Source: Defluviitaleaceae bacterium (GTDB taxonomy: Bacteria; Bacillota; Clostridia; Lachnospirales; WQUN01). Taken from it: a DNA stretch of 64,000 bases. A program made the translations under genes and the position numbers. The notes below the pieces were generated by a model. That model was given only the letters and a program-made list of their open reading frames with translations, was not told where the DNA came from and searched no databases. Shown in pieces: positions 26,985-37,616 of this stretch. How positions within the stretch are numbered: position 1 is the first letter of the stretch; every line of letters starts with the position of its first letter. The stretch is from assembly GCA_009780185.1 (NCBI GenBank), contig WRAN01000002.1:1-64000 (forward strand). Direction: 5' to 3'.

Positions 26985-29552
26985 TTATATCAGTGATGTA
27001 TCCCAGGTCAACTCAACTTCTTGCACTTCATTAGGGATGATTATAAGAAGCTCTTTCCCGTCAGTTCCTTGGGCATCTCCTGCCTTAAAATCACCATATC
27101 CGCTGGATGAAACCTTTAGACTAATATCTCCGTAAGCTCCACAGGGGTCAACTTTGAAAGTCAACCGCCCATTATCCCAGGCAAAGCCTCCGTTAAAGCG
27201 GCCTTTGTCTATTTGGATATGAATTCGTCCTTGAGGGGTTACTATATGGAAGCGACGCTGTACACCATCTTCGCATGTTACTGAATTGCCTTTTAGATTT
27301 CCGCCATAGGATATAAGACCGAACTCTGGGTCTTTGACTACGATGGTTGCGGCTCCGCGTAATCCGCCACAGAAACCTAGGTCAATTTCACAGGAGTAGT
27401 ACCATGGCCCACCGTTTAGGTCTTGGCCTAGCCAGGTTTTACTGGTAGCCATTGGCTCGAAGCCGCCACAGGCGGCTCCGTCGTGTTCTTCTCCTGGGAA
27501 CCAGTATCCGGTATTAAGTAGCGCCCATGAGCTTAGCAGTGAGCCATAGCCCAGACGTATTAGCCAGAATGGATCCTGAGCGTAATACAGAGCGTAATCC
27601 AGGATGGCGTATCCACCCATCTGGGACATATAGCTTAGGGTATACGAGGTGTTATTAGAGCGATAGTCGCTGCCGTACCAATAGTATGTGGGCTCTAGTA
27701 TACCGCGGGTAGCTATATTGCAGGCTAACTGATTTTCCATAAATCTTACTGCTTGTTCACGGGTAATGGGTGGACGGTACTGTTTTTCTTTTATTTCATT
27801 CTCTGCTAGTTCAAGGGCGTGACGTGCCAGTACATGGGTACTTTCGAAACCTGTAGTATCAAAGGGATATTCTGATCCGAAAAGGTCTGTACACTCTGTG
27901 GCGAAGTAGTGGCTTTTTCTATCCCAGTGGCGCTGTAGGCGGTCAAAGGGTAGACCTTCGGTTTTTAGGGCTTCTATTATATCTTCGTAGCAAAGCTCGT
28001 TGTATAGGCCTGTGTTACGTGCATCCCAGCGGATTAAATCCATTGGTATCGCAAACATGGCTATAGCTGTTTCTCTGGCGCGGATTAGGTAGGTTTTGGC
28101 ATCGTGGGTTAGAGGCATATCTGGATAATTTTTGGCTATACGGTACATATTGAAGTAGGTCAGAGCTATGTGAGGATAGTCGTATATCCGCCATATATGG
28201 AGTTTTCCACGGGTATCTTCATGCTCGCTATCGCGGTTTTGCTTCCAGTCGGGTATGCCGTAGATGCCGTATGGATAAGCTTCTTCCTCGGTACATTGTA
28301 GGCCACCCCATACGAATTTTTCGACATATAGGTCTAAGGCTGCTACTTCTTCTTTTACCGGGTATTCTGCCAGTTTTAAAGATAGGAAGGCAGGTTTTGA
28401 TAGGCCTGGGTCATCGCATGTTACTTCATAGATGCGCCAGCCTCCTATATCGTCGTAGTTGTCTGGGCCTAGTAGTGTACCTGTTCGGTTGTTATGCTCT
28501 GCCAGTAAGCCATGGTACCATTTTGAGGGGTCTGTGTGCTGTTTTGAAGCTATGAAGGCTCCTCGCTTGTTGATTATGGTTTTAAGGTCTTGGGTTACGA
28601 AGAATACTATATTCATCCAACGGCGACCTTGGTCGTAGCGGATTGTTAGGGTGTTTTCGCCTAGATTCTCTAGTTTAAATTCAATTAGATCGCCATTGCG
28701 GCTGATGATTGGCCAATCCATTTCCATGTCGTCCCAGATGCTTGTTACTTTCATCGTAATTAGGTTTCCGGCCGGAACTGTTAGGCCTGGTGCTACATCT
28801 ATGTCTATAAGTCCGCTTTCTATTATACGTTTGCGGGCTTGGTCATTATCTGTTGCCCACATATATTTGAAGGTGTGTACTAGCTTTTCTCCCGGTTGTA
28901 GTATATGGGAGGAACCTGGAGTTGGCATTTTGCTTTCTCCTACTTTTTTCACTGCTTCTGAGGATAGAGCATAGGCCCTGTATGCCCCTGGAGATTTTGC
29001 ATCCGAGTCCATTTCGAAATACTCAAGGGATGTCCCGTTTTGGGGCAGCACCATCAAAAATGGCCCCTGCCCGTCGCATCTTATGAACATTAGATGCGAG
29101 CCATGGCCGGATATGAAATGATGGCCGATTACTTTATCTCCGATAGATTTACCAAAGGCGAAGTCAGTATTGGCGTAAAATCGGTAGCTTACGTTAGTCA
29201 ATGTTACAGCCTCGTTTACGATATTGGTCATCTGGATAGTCTGAATCATTGATTCACCATCAAAGCAAAGTCCCATTTCTATCTTAATAGGCTCGCCTTC
29301 AATAAAGGCCTGGTAGCATCCTCCAAGGCCTTTTACTTCTGGGGGAGAGGATTTCCACTCACTATCTGAGCCAATTTTGCCCGTTTCTTCTCCTTTAACC
29401 CAGAGGACATCCACCGCCCCAAAAGGATGCCCGGAAAGCACATACTGTGTCTCCCTCAATCCAGCCTGAGCCGGCCCCGGCTGAATATTCAGTAACGCCC
29501 CACCACTTACCTGGGCACTTACATACCGGCTAGAAAAATAATATTTATCCAC
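26985..29552 (-). CDS. Putative glycoside hydrolase, DUF5695-like (beta-sandwich + (alpha/alpha)6 toroid)
   Basis: DRKSHYFATECTDLFGSEYPFDTTGFESTHVLARHAL; YYWYGSDYRSNNTSYTLSYMSQMGG; 855 aa, next to sugar ABC genes. Confidence 0.55.
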   Translation of the reverse strand: MDKYYFSSRYVSAQVSGGALLNIQPGPAQAGLRETQYVLSGHPFGAVDVLWVKGEETGKIGSDSEWKSSPPEVKGLGGCYQAFIEGEPIKIEMGLCFDGESMIQTIQMTNIVNEAVTLTNVSYRFYANTDFAFGKSIGDKVIGHHFISGHGSHLMFIRCDGQGPFLMVLPQNGTSLEYFEMDSDAKSPGAYRAYALSSEAVKKVGESKMPTPGSSHILQPGEKLVHTFKYMWATDNDQARKRIIESGLIDIDVAPGLTVPAGNLITMKVTSIWDDMEMDWPIISRNGDLIEFKLENLGENTLTIRYDQGRRWMNIVFFVTQDLKTIINKRGAFIASKQHTDPSKWYHGLLAEHNNRTGTLLGPDNYDDIGGWRIYEVTCDDPGLSKPAFLSLKLAEYPVKEEVAALDLYVEKFVWGGLQCTEEEAYPYGIYGIPDWKQNRDSEHEDTRGKLHIWRIYDYPHIALTYFNMYRIAKNYPDMPLTHDAKTYLIRARETAIAMFAIPMDLIRWDARNTGLYNELCYEDIIEALKTEGLPFDRLQRHWDRKSHYFATECTDLFGSEYPFDTTGFESTHVLARHALELAENEIKEKQYRPPITREQAVRFMENQLACNIATRGILEPTYYWYGSDYRSNNTSYTLSYMSQMGGYAILDYALYYAQDPFWLIRLGYGSLLSSWALLNTGYWFPGEEHDGAACGGFEPMATSKTWLGQDLNGGPWYYSCEIDLGFCGGLRGAATIVVKDPEFGLISYGGNLKGNSVTCEDGVQRRFHIVTPQGRIHIQIDKGRFNGGFAWDNGRLTFKVDPCGAYGDISLKVSSSGYGDFKAGDAQGTDGKELLIIIPNEVQEVELTWDTSLI

Positions 29553-29569
29553 GCATTTCCTCCCTAAAA

Positions 29570-29615
29570 AAATAGCCCCATGAAGTCATACGACGACACG
29601 GGGCTTGTTTAATCC
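29570..29615 (-). terminator. Hairpin between ABC permease and GH gene
   Basis: AGCCCC-N23-GGGGCT. Confidence 0.5.
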
Positions 29616-29619
29616 TAAA

Positions 29620-30573
29620 TTAACCCTTTACTGCACCAAGGGTAATACCACCAACAAAGTATTTTTGGAAAAACGGATAAACAAAGAGTATAGGCAAGGT
29701 TACTATCATAGTAGTAGCTGCTCGCACTGAAGCCGTTGTTAGATTACGCATGGCCTCTTGCTGCTGCTGATCCAGAAGAAGCTGAGACGCCGCCTCTCTT
29801 TCCAACAGTATCCTCCTAAGATGCACCTGTAATGTATCCCATTGACCGCTTGGGTTAAATACTATTACATCAAACCAAGAGTTCCAGTGACCAACCGCAG
29901 TCATAATACTAACTACCGCCAATACAGGTAAACATAGAGGCGCAATAATCTGGAAGAAAATCCTAAACTCACCAGCACCGTCAATCCGGGCAGACTCTGT
30001 TAATGAATCCGGTAGTCCATAAATATAAGAGGCTATAAGCAACATATTAAATGCCCCAAATAAACTTGGCAGCCAGTACATTGCAAAGGTATTGAGCAAG
30101 CCGAGGTTAATAATGAGCATATAAAAAGGTATAAGCCCCCCAGCAAAATACATAGAGGCAATAAACATAACCCTAACAAGCCGCCTACCCGAGAAGTTCT
30201 TGACCGTGGTTACATAGGCTAGAAGCCCAGATGCAACTACATGGGTAGCTGTACCCACTACCACACGAGCCACAGAAATTACCGCTCCACGCATCAAGTT
30301 ACTGCTGCTAAACACAAAGCGATAATTCTCCAATGTAAACACTCTTGGCCAAAAATACAACCCGCCCCGCTGGGTATCAAGTCCCTGATTAATTGAGATT
30401 ATAAACTGATTCCAGAAGGGGTAAATCATCAAAAACATAAACACAACCATGAATACAATGTTAAACACATCAAATGTCTTACCGGCAACGCCACTGCGAA
30501 GGTATGGCGCTAAACCGTTTTTCTTCCTGATTTTTAGCTTTTTTTCAGCTCCATCAGGTATAGATTTTGGCAT
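29620..30573 (-). CDS. Carbohydrate ABC transporter permease (LplC/YtcP-like)
   Basis: Binding-protein-dependent permease EAA region ESARIDGAGEFRIFFQIIAPLCLPVLAVV. Confidence 0.9.
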   Translation of the reverse strand: MPKSIPDGAEKKLKIRKKNGLAPYLRSGVAGKTFDVFNIVFMVVFMFLMIYPFWNQFIISINQGLDTQRGGLYFWPRVFTLENYRFVFSSSNLMRGAVISVARVVVGTATHVVASGLLAYVTTVKNFSGRRLVRVMFIASMYFAGGLIPFYMLIINLGLLNTFAMYWLPSLFGAFNMLLIASYIYGLPDSLTESARIDGAGEFRIFFQIIAPLCLPVLAVVSIMTAVGHWNSWFDVIVFNPSGQWDTLQVHLRRILLEREAASQLLLDQQQQEAMRNLTTASVRAATTMIVTLPILFVYPFFQKYFVGGITLGAVKG

Positions 30574-30585
30574 AGTAGCGCCTCC

Positions 30586-31530
30586 TTACATAATAGAAAT
30601 ATCGGTAACTTTCTTAGAAATCATATTGGTTGTGATTACCAATGTAAAGCCGATAATAGACCTGAGTAACCCTGCGGCGGCAGCGAATGAGAAGCGACCT
30701 AGCTGTACGCCGTAACGGAATACAAATGTATCCACAACCTCATGGACTTCCCTAGTTAAAGGTGTACCCAAAAGAAGCTGATACTCAAATCCCGTGTTAA
30801 GAATATTTCCGATACCCAAAATAAACAGCAAAATAATCGTGGGCAAAATGGCGGGCAAAGTGATATGCCATACCCTACCAAAGCGCCCTAGACCATCTAC
30901 AGCTCCTGCTTGGTGTAGCTCTTGATCTACACCGGCAATGGCACCAAGATAAATTATTGCAGACCATCCTACGCCCTTCCAGACATTGGCTGTTATCATT
31001 ATTGGCCAGAATAACTCACGGGAGTTTAGGAATGGGATAGCGTTTTCTATCCACCCCCATCTCAACAACACTTCATTAATAAGCCCGGTGCCTCCGAGTA
31101 GAGTTGTCATAATACTGGCAACTACTACCCAAGATACAAAGTGAGGCATGTAAGATATTGTTTGCACAATACGCTTAAATGGCTTATTAAACAGCTCGTT
31201 GAGAAGCAGCGCAAAAATAATAGGAGCCGCAAACCCGATGGTCATATTAAGCCCACTTATTACCAATGTGTTTCTTACAATACGCCCAAAGTCTGGGAGA
31301 TTAATAAATTGTATAAAAAATCTTAACCCAACAAACTCCAAGTCAGACCACGCACGCCCAGGGATAAAGTTGTAGAAGGCCATGACAATCCCGAACATAG
31401 GAATAAAGGCAAAGATAAACAGCCAAATAAGAGCGGCACCTGCTACTAACCAAAGAACTTTTTCCCGCTTAAAGCGTTTCCAAGCCCTTGAAGGCAAAGG
31501 TTCCTTTGGCTTAACGGCTACGGCTTCCAT
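30586..31530 (-). CDS. Carbohydrate ABC transporter permease (LplB-like)
   Basis: DQELHQAGAVDGLGRFGRVWHITLPAILPTI; 6 TM. Confidence 0.9.
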   Translation of the reverse strand: MEAVAVKPKEPLPSRAWKRFKREKVLWLVAGAALIWLFIFAFIPMFGIVMAFYNFIPGRAWSDLEFVGLRFFIQFINLPDFGRIVRNTLVISGLNMTIGFAAPIIFALLLNELFNKPFKRIVQTISYMPHFVSWVVVASIMTTLLGGTGLINEVLLRWGWIENAIPFLNSRELFWPIMITANVWKGVGWSAIIYLGAIAGVDQELHQAGAVDGLGRFGRVWHITLPAILPTIILLFILGIGNILNTGFEYQLLLGTPLTREVHEVVDTFVFRYGVQLGRFSFAAAAGLLRSIIGFTLVITTNMISKKVTDISIM

Positions 31531-31531
31531 A

Positions 31532-33277
31532 TTATTGTCCTAACAAAGCGCGGTTGGCTGCAAAGGATTCTTGATAGAACAATTCCAATTCAGCAATGCC
31601 TAAAGCCTCTGCTTCGGCGGCGGCTTGGTCAAAATGCCTCATAGCCTCTTCTTCTGTGGAAGCAGTCATGATAAGTGCCCACCAAGTTGGCTCATTATCA
31701 ATGATGGTTTGGCGGGTCCATGTCACTTGTTCTTCAGGGTCAAAGGTTACAACATAAAGAGTAGCGTCAAATGATTGAGCTGTGTAGTTACCCCAAGCGA
31801 TATTGATACCTTCATCTGCGAAGGAGCCATCATCTGGGTTAATTGGCCAATAGTCCCACATAGAAACACGAGTTACACGTGGATCAAGCATGTCAAAGTT
31901 AGAACGGCCATCTGTCCTTAGCCAGCCGCCCGCAGCTGAAATATTGTAAAGAAGTGCGCCATGGCGTGCGCGCATATCGTGGAAGTATAGGTTCTTTTGG
32001 GCGATATTCATAAGTTCGTCTCTGAGAATCCACTGACCGTCTATGATGTTCCAGGCATTATTTTCTGTTGGGGGACCCCATCCATTAATCATGTTGCCTA
32101 GTTCGCTTGATTGCCAATTGATGAAACGCATTATCTCAGAAACATTGTCGGCTCTATCTGTGATAACAGCGCGATGAGCTCCTATGAAGTTAGTTGTCAG
32201 CAAACGAGTTTCTTCCATAGAAATACTGGGCCACGCTACAGAAGCGTTCATAAAGCGCTGTGTATTATCCCAATCAGGATTTTCAACAGCCCATATTTCA
32301 TGACCGCCTACCCATGCATGCCACCAGGTACCTAAGTTACCAAGTATACGGCCATTGGATAGATGGGCTATATAATCGTCATAAGTTGTGCTTAGATAAT
32401 CTGGGTGAACCATACCATAACGCCACATACGGTTCATCAAACGAGCAACATCTCTGCCTTCCTCTGTCCTTAACCAATGAGAGAATGTTCCGTCAGCGTT
32501 GTGAAGGTATCTGTCACCGGTAAACCCATAAGCAGCAAGCATCGGTGTCAACAGACCTAATCCCTGGTTGGTAGCGTCAGCGCCAAGGGTACTTACTGCA
32601 AATGTACGCTCGCCAAATTCGTTGGTTGGGTTAGCTTCCAGTACTGCCAGTAGCGCGTAGAAGTATTCTTCTGGGGTGGTGAACATAGGAAGGTCTAGTT
32701 CTCTCCATAAATCGTAGCGGATACCAAAGTCCCAGCCGGCTACGTTGGGGTTATCGCCCCAGTTTACAGGTAGTTTATAAAGACCACCGTTTTCATGCCT
32801 GAGTAAGTCAAGATACTCTCCAACCCTGCGGGTAATGTTATAACCAAAGTCTTCCATGAAAGGCTCAAGATTTACAGCTCTATCCTGTGATTGGAAAATG
32901 TTTGCCATTGCGTCGGGTACGTTGGTTATAACCGCTGGATAGTCACCGGCTGCTAACATCATGTTTAATCTTTCGGTTACATCAACAGTATAGGTTCTAC
33001 GATTGATAACGACATTCATTTCCTCAAGAAGCCATGCAGATAAGAAAGCCCTGCCGCCTCTATCGTCTTCTAAATAGGTGGCATGGTCGCCCCACCCAGT
33101 GTAGAGATCAATTACAAGGGTTTCTTCTGGGACAATCCATCCCCACTGGTTGGGTTCGCCTGTTGGCGGGGTTGGAACATCGCCTCTGGCTACATCATTG
33201 TTTCCGCCTCTGTTACAAGCGGCAACAAACATAAGAGCCAGAGCCAACACTGCAAAAATCATTGCAAAGCGTTTCAT
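31532..33277 (-). CDS. Extracellular solute-binding lipoprotein (LplA-like, 581 aa)
   Basis: Lipobox LALMFVAACNRGG; adjacent to permease pair. Confidence 0.88.
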   Translation of the reverse strand: MKRFAMIFAVLALALMFVAACNRGGNNDVARGDVPTPPTGEPNQWGWIVPEETLVIDLYTGWGDHATYLEDDRGGRAFLSAWLLEEMNVVINRRTYTVDVTERLNMMLAAGDYPAVITNVPDAMANIFQSQDRAVNLEPFMEDFGYNITRRVGEYLDLLRHENGGLYKLPVNWGDNPNVAGWDFGIRYDLWRELDLPMFTTPEEYFYALLAVLEANPTNEFGERTFAVSTLGADATNQGLGLLTPMLAAYGFTGDRYLHNADGTFSHWLRTEEGRDVARLMNRMWRYGMVHPDYLSTTYDDYIAHLSNGRILGNLGTWWHAWVGGHEIWAVENPDWDNTQRFMNASVAWPSISMEETRLLTTNFIGAHRAVITDRADNVSEIMRFINWQSSELGNMINGWGPPTENNAWNIIDGQWILRDELMNIAQKNLYFHDMRARHGALLYNISAAGGWLRTDGRSNFDMLDPRVTRVSMWDYWPINPDDGSFADEGINIAWGNYTAQSFDATLYVVTFDPEEQVTWTRQTIIDNEPTWWALIMTASTEEEAMRHFDQAAAEAEALGIAELELFYQESFAANRALLGQ

Positions 33278-33355
33278 TTTAGTTCCTCCTTTTAATGAGG
33301 GTTTTACCCTTAAACTTCCCGCCTTGCGGCGGTTAATTCCTTTTACATGTACTAC

Positions 33356-35665
33356 TTACTTCTTTAATTTGAAGTAAGCATGATAATGACAATCATGAGC
33401 CAAGAAAAGTGGAATCAAGCGGTGTCCGCTAAAGGCAAATTCCAAATCTCCTTTTTTTTCTATTCCCTTTACGCTTTCATCAAGATCAAGAGTTATAAAC
33501 TCTTGGCCTTCACTTTCTATTACCAGCGCCAGCGGCCCGTAATAGAGGCAAGCAACTTTGGTATCATCCTTGGTACGCTCTAGTCTATAGCTAAATGGCA
33601 GAACTATTTCCAGCTTGTCGCCGCAGCTAAAAGGTCCAGGTACAACTGCGTATCCGTCTTTGATTTCATATGAAACATCGGCACCATTGAGCTTTAAGGA
33701 AGCATCTTTTTCTAGCCAGAATGGGATGCGGAATCGTAGTTCAATATCGGCATTGCCATCTATTTCAAACAGGGCGCTTTGTGTTTTCATAAAGTCCCTT
33801 GCTTGGGTCAGTTTTATACCTTTTTCCTTCCAATCAAGTGCAGAGGGCATGTACAGGTTAACATAAAGGATGTTTTCCTGTTTAAAGTAAATACTGTCTT
33901 GATACTTTACATGGCTTTCTAGACCAGTACCGTGACAACACGAGTTGGCATTGGTATCGTATCCTTTTTTGGCACCTGGATATAGTGGCATAAAGTAGGT
34001 AGAACCCCCTGTTGGGCCTGAAGGGTCGCCGTTACCTGCTATATGATTAAACAGAGTACGCTCATAATAGTCCATATACTCAGATTTAGCATTGTACTGG
34101 AACAATTGAGAGCTTAACTTAAGCATATTATAGCTGACACAACTTTCGGCGGTTTTATCTGTGAGATAGGAGGCTATATGATCTGGCTCCTTAAACATTT
34201 CCCCTTCCCCTATTCCGCCTAGATTATAGATATGGGACTGGGTTACAAAATGCCAGAAGTTATGAGAGATTTCATAGCTTGAGCCTTCCCCTGTTTGACG
34301 AAAGATTTCAAAGGCTCCTATTATTTGAGGTACATGCTGATTGCCATGCATATCGCATAGTGCGTTGATATTTTGTGATAGGGGCAGGAATAGCTTTTCG
34401 TTATCGAAGAGGCGCGCGGCGGCTAGAAAATCTGGGTTTGGGCTAAATTTATATAGCCTTGCCATTGCTTCGTTCATTCCACCGTATTCTCCTGCTATAT
34501 ACATAGCCCACATCTTATTTAACTGCTCTTTAGGAAGTCTGGATAGGCGTGCATACACCCAGATTCCTAGACGTTCTGCTATTTTCAGTGCTTTTTTTGA
34601 TTGGCCGAACTCGTAGCAGTCCAGTAGACCTGCGAAAATCTTATGCAAAGTATAGTATGGCGCCCATATTTTTGGATACACAACGTATTCTTCCAATTTA
34701 TCGAACTGCTCTTCAGAATAGGCACTTAAAAAGCCCGGTGCATAATTCCCGCTGGCTTCAAAGGCATCTTGACATTCTGCAAGAGATTCTACCATGTAAT
34801 CTACTTTTTTCTTAAAGGCATTTCCATTTTCTACGCTGCCGCCACAGGCAAGACCGATTCCGGAAAGATAATGGCCGGTGGTATGCCCTCTAAGCAAACC
34901 CTCCGGAGAATCCCAGCCTGTCATAGGCTCGGCGCCCTTTGTGGAGAGGCCGCAAGCAACACGGAAGTTATATAGCATTTGATCATCATCACAGTTTAGC
35001 AAATATTCTTCGAAACGCTTCCGATTATCGTCAAAATGGCCCGGCAGAAGCTTTACATCACCCAAACCAAATGGCCAGGCTTTTTGAGTGTATAGCGCCA
35101 CTGGTACCTTTGGGGCTTCTGTTAAAACGGTGATTTCAGCAGTTGGCACGAAATCCGGCACATGTACTAATGGCTCAGCCTGGATGGAGTATACACCTAT
35201 ATCCAGAGCGGTAAAGTCAGGTACATCCTTCCACGTTACAGGAAGTGTCCCAAAAACGCCGCCTTCTTTAGCCACAATAACAACCCCAGGCAGGTGATAG
35301 TCCTCACCTTTACCGATACTTGCTACAACAGGATTTACACCTGTGATAACAAGGCGACTTGGCCTTTCAAGCACAGTGGCTTCAAAATCCCGGCTCATTT
35401 CCTCCCCGTCTTTTGTAGCAGTGGCGGTTAGGGTAACAGTGCGGTTACCTGACCCGGTTCTTGGGCGGGTTACCTTGCCTTCCGGGGTGATAATATAAAT
35501 AAAACTGGATTTCCATGTAAATTCGGATCCATTTTTCCCTTGGGATGGTAAGGTCAAATCAGCCTCAACAGTAAATAAGTTACCAAGATAAATATCATCT
35601 AAATCTTTGCGAATCATATCGATATTCGTCAAATCTAATTCCTCCAACTCGGAACTGTATAGCAA
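33356..35665 (-). CDS. DUF1680 / GH127-GH146 clan beta-L-arabinofuranosidase-like enzyme with N-terminal Ig-like domain
   Basis: TTGHYLSGIGLACGGSVE; ETGEGSSYEISHNFWHFV; NSCCHGTGLESHVKYQDSIYF; SGHRLIPLFL. Confidence 0.75.
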   Translation of the reverse strand: MLYSSELEELDLTNIDMIRKDLDDIYLGNLFTVEADLTLPSQGKNGSEFTWKSSFIYIITPEGKVTRPRTGSGNRTVTLTATATKDGEEMSRDFEATVLERPSRLVITGVNPVVASIGKGEDYHLPGVVIVAKEGGVFGTLPVTWKDVPDFTALDIGVYSIQAEPLVHVPDFVPTAEITVLTEAPKVPVALYTQKAWPFGLGDVKLLPGHFDDNRKRFEEYLLNCDDDQMLYNFRVACGLSTKGAEPMTGWDSPEGLLRGHTTGHYLSGIGLACGGSVENGNAFKKKVDYMVESLAECQDAFEASGNYAPGFLSAYSEEQFDKLEEYVVYPKIWAPYYTLHKIFAGLLDCYEFGQSKKALKIAERLGIWVYARLSRLPKEQLNKMWAMYIAGEYGGMNEAMARLYKFSPNPDFLAAARLFDNEKLFLPLSQNINALCDMHGNQHVPQIIGAFEIFRQTGEGSSYEISHNFWHFVTQSHIYNLGGIGEGEMFKEPDHIASYLTDKTAESCVSYNMLKLSSQLFQYNAKSEYMDYYERTLFNHIAGNGDPSGPTGGSTYFMPLYPGAKKGYDTNANSCCHGTGLESHVKYQDSIYFKQENILYVNLYMPSALDWKEKGIKLTQARDFMKTQSALFEIDGNADIELRFRIPFWLEKDASLKLNGADVSYEIKDGYAVVPGPFSCGDKLEIVLPFSYRLERTKDDTKVACLYYGPLALVIESEGQEFITLDLDESVKGIEKKGDLEFAFSGHRLIPLFLAHDCHYHAYFKLKK

Positions 35666-35768
35666 TTTCGTTTGAAATTGAGCTTCAGACTACGCAGTTC
35701 TTATTATTTTTAAAAAGCTTGTGGGTTTTCACACATGTATCCTAGGGTGTGGGGAGAAGCCACACTGT

Positions 35769-36614
35769 CTACCCTTTTATTCCTGTAAGCGTAACACCCT
35801 CAATGAAATACCGCTGGAAAATAAAGAACACCAATATCATAGGCAAAGTAACAATGGCAGAGGCTGCCATAAGGAAATCCCATCTGCCTCCAAAAGGTCC
35901 TCTAAAGCTGGCAAGTGCCAAGCTTAGTGTAAAGAGATTTCTGTCTCTGAGGTAAATCAGCGGTGTAAGAAGGTCGTTCCAAGTACCCATAAATGTAAAA
36001 ATCGCTAAAACCGCAAGTACCGGTTTCAAAAGAGGCATGAGAATAACCCAAAATATCTTCCAATGACTGGCACCGTCTATAAGTGCCGCTTCATCAAGTT
36101 CCTTTGGAATAGTCATAAAGAACTGGCGAGATAGGAAAATACTAAAGGCTCCGCCCCCCATCCATGCGGGCAAAATCAGAGGCACATAGGTATTATGAAA
36201 CCCTAGTGCGCTCCAGATAAGGAAAGTAGGGATAAGGGTAATAAAGCCAGGAATCATCATCGTGCTAAGAAGACAGTAAAATACAATCTTCTTCCCGCGC
36301 CATTGCAATCTGGAAAATGAATACCCTGCCATAGATGCAGTTATAACTACCCCTATTACGTTCATGACAACTAGAAAAATAGTATTGCGAAAGAAAATTG
36401 CAAAAGGCTGGCTTCGTAGCGCATATGGTATGTTCTCCCAGACAATAGGGTTAGGGAAAATCTGTACGGGATATCGAAATAGCTGGGCATGATCCATAAG
36501 CGCACTTCTTACCATCCAAAAAAACGGTATAAAGAAGGTAAATGACAAAATAGCGACTAGAGTATAGCATATCACCAGCTTTACCCGCCTTCCAATTGTT
36601 CGGCTCATAATCAT
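35769..36614 (-). CDS. Carbohydrate ABC transporter permease (MalG-like)
   Basis: ELDEAALIDGASHWKIFWVILMPLLKPVLAV EAA loop. Confidence 0.92.
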   Translation of the reverse strand: MIMSRTIGRRVKLVICYTLVAILSFTFFIPFFWMVRSALMDHAQLFRYPVQIFPNPIVWENIPYALRSQPFAIFFRNTIFLVVMNVIGVVITASMAGYSFSRLQWRGKKIVFYCLLSTMMIPGFITLIPTFLIWSALGFHNTYVPLILPAWMGGGAFSIFLSRQFFMTIPKELDEAALIDGASHWKIFWVILMPLLKPVLAVLAIFTFMGTWNDLLTPLIYLRDRNLFTLSLALASFRGPFGGRWDFLMAASAIVTLPMILVFFIFQRYFIEGVTLTGIKG

Positions 36615-37525
36615 CTGTCATCCCCTCCTTCGTAGTACACCCAATGCTTACTTGTGGCAAAAATAATAGCTGTAAAAGCAAGAACTACAATAAACATAAT
36701 CCAACTAAGCGCGGCCGCGTAACCCATATTATTATTTACAAAAGCCGTGCGGTATAGGTGGAAGCCGTAGAATAAGCTGGCGTTATTGGGGCCACCTTCT
36801 GTAATCAGAAGAGCCGGCATAAATACCTGCAAAGTTCCTATGATACCCATGATAACCGTGAAGAAAATGGTAGGAGTCATCATTGGGAGAGTAGCGTATC
36901 GGAATTTTGAAAAAATGCTGCCCCCATCCACCTCAATAGCATCGTACAAACTACGAGGAACTCCTTGTAAGCCAGCAAGGAATATTACCATATTACCGCC
37001 AATCCCCCATATACCCATAAAGGCAAGGGAGGGAAGTACTAGATTCTGATCAAAAAGCCAATTTTGCCCAGGTATGCCTATAGTTTCTAGCAAATGATTC
37101 AAAAGCCCTCTGGGGTTAAATATCCATCTCCATAAAAATGCGCTGGCAACACCAGGCACAATGGAAGGTACATAGGCAATGGTACGGAAATATTTTACAC
37201 CCTTTAACCCTTCTGTGTTTAAGAGCAGCGCAACAAAAAAAGCAGTGGATATAGTCAAAGGTACAGATATGGCCACAAATGTAAATGTTACCCGAATAGA
37301 TATCCAAATAAGGGGGTCTGCTGTAAATGCCCGCCTGTAATGCTCTAAGCCAATAAAGTTGCCTCCAAAGCCTAGAGTAGAATCCGTCATACTAAGGAAG
37401 ATACTGGTTATCATTGGGCCAATAGTAAAAGCCAGAAATCCAAATATAGCAGGGCCGGCGAATAACCAGCCGTAAATTTCGTTGCGTCTAAAGTGCTTTC
37501 TTGAGCGCGAGACTTTGGCACCCAT
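36611..37525 (-). CDS. Carbohydrate ABC transporter permease (MalF-like)
   Basis: PRSLYDAIEVDGGSIFSKFRYATLPMMTPTIFF. Start MGAKVS by SD. Confidence 0.92.
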   Translation of the reverse strand: MGAKVSRSRKHFRRNEIYGWLFAGPAIFGFLAFTIGPMITSIFLSMTDSTLGFGGNFIGLEHYRRAFTADPLIWISIRVTFTFVAISVPLTISTAFFVALLLNTEGLKGVKYFRTIAYVPSIVPGVASAFLWRWIFNPRGLLNHLLETIGIPGQNWLFDQNLVLPSLAFMGIWGIGGNMVIFLAGLQGVPRSLYDAIEVDGGSIFSKFRYATLPMMTPTIFFTVIMGIIGTLQVFMPALLITEGGPNNASLFYGFHLYRTAFVNNNMGYAAALSWIMFIVVLAFTAIIFATSKHWVYYEGGDDR

Positions 37526-37559
37526 AAATAGCAAACCACCCTTCATAGTTTCTAAAAAA

Positions 37560-37600
37560 CCCCGGCAAAGAAACTATTATCTTTACCGGGGCAATTGCTA
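37560..37600 (-). terminator. Hairpin between solute-binding protein and permease (attenuator-like)
   Basis: CCCCGG-N21-CCGGGG. Confidence 0.55.
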
Positions 37601-37616
37601 TGTCTAAGATAAATGT

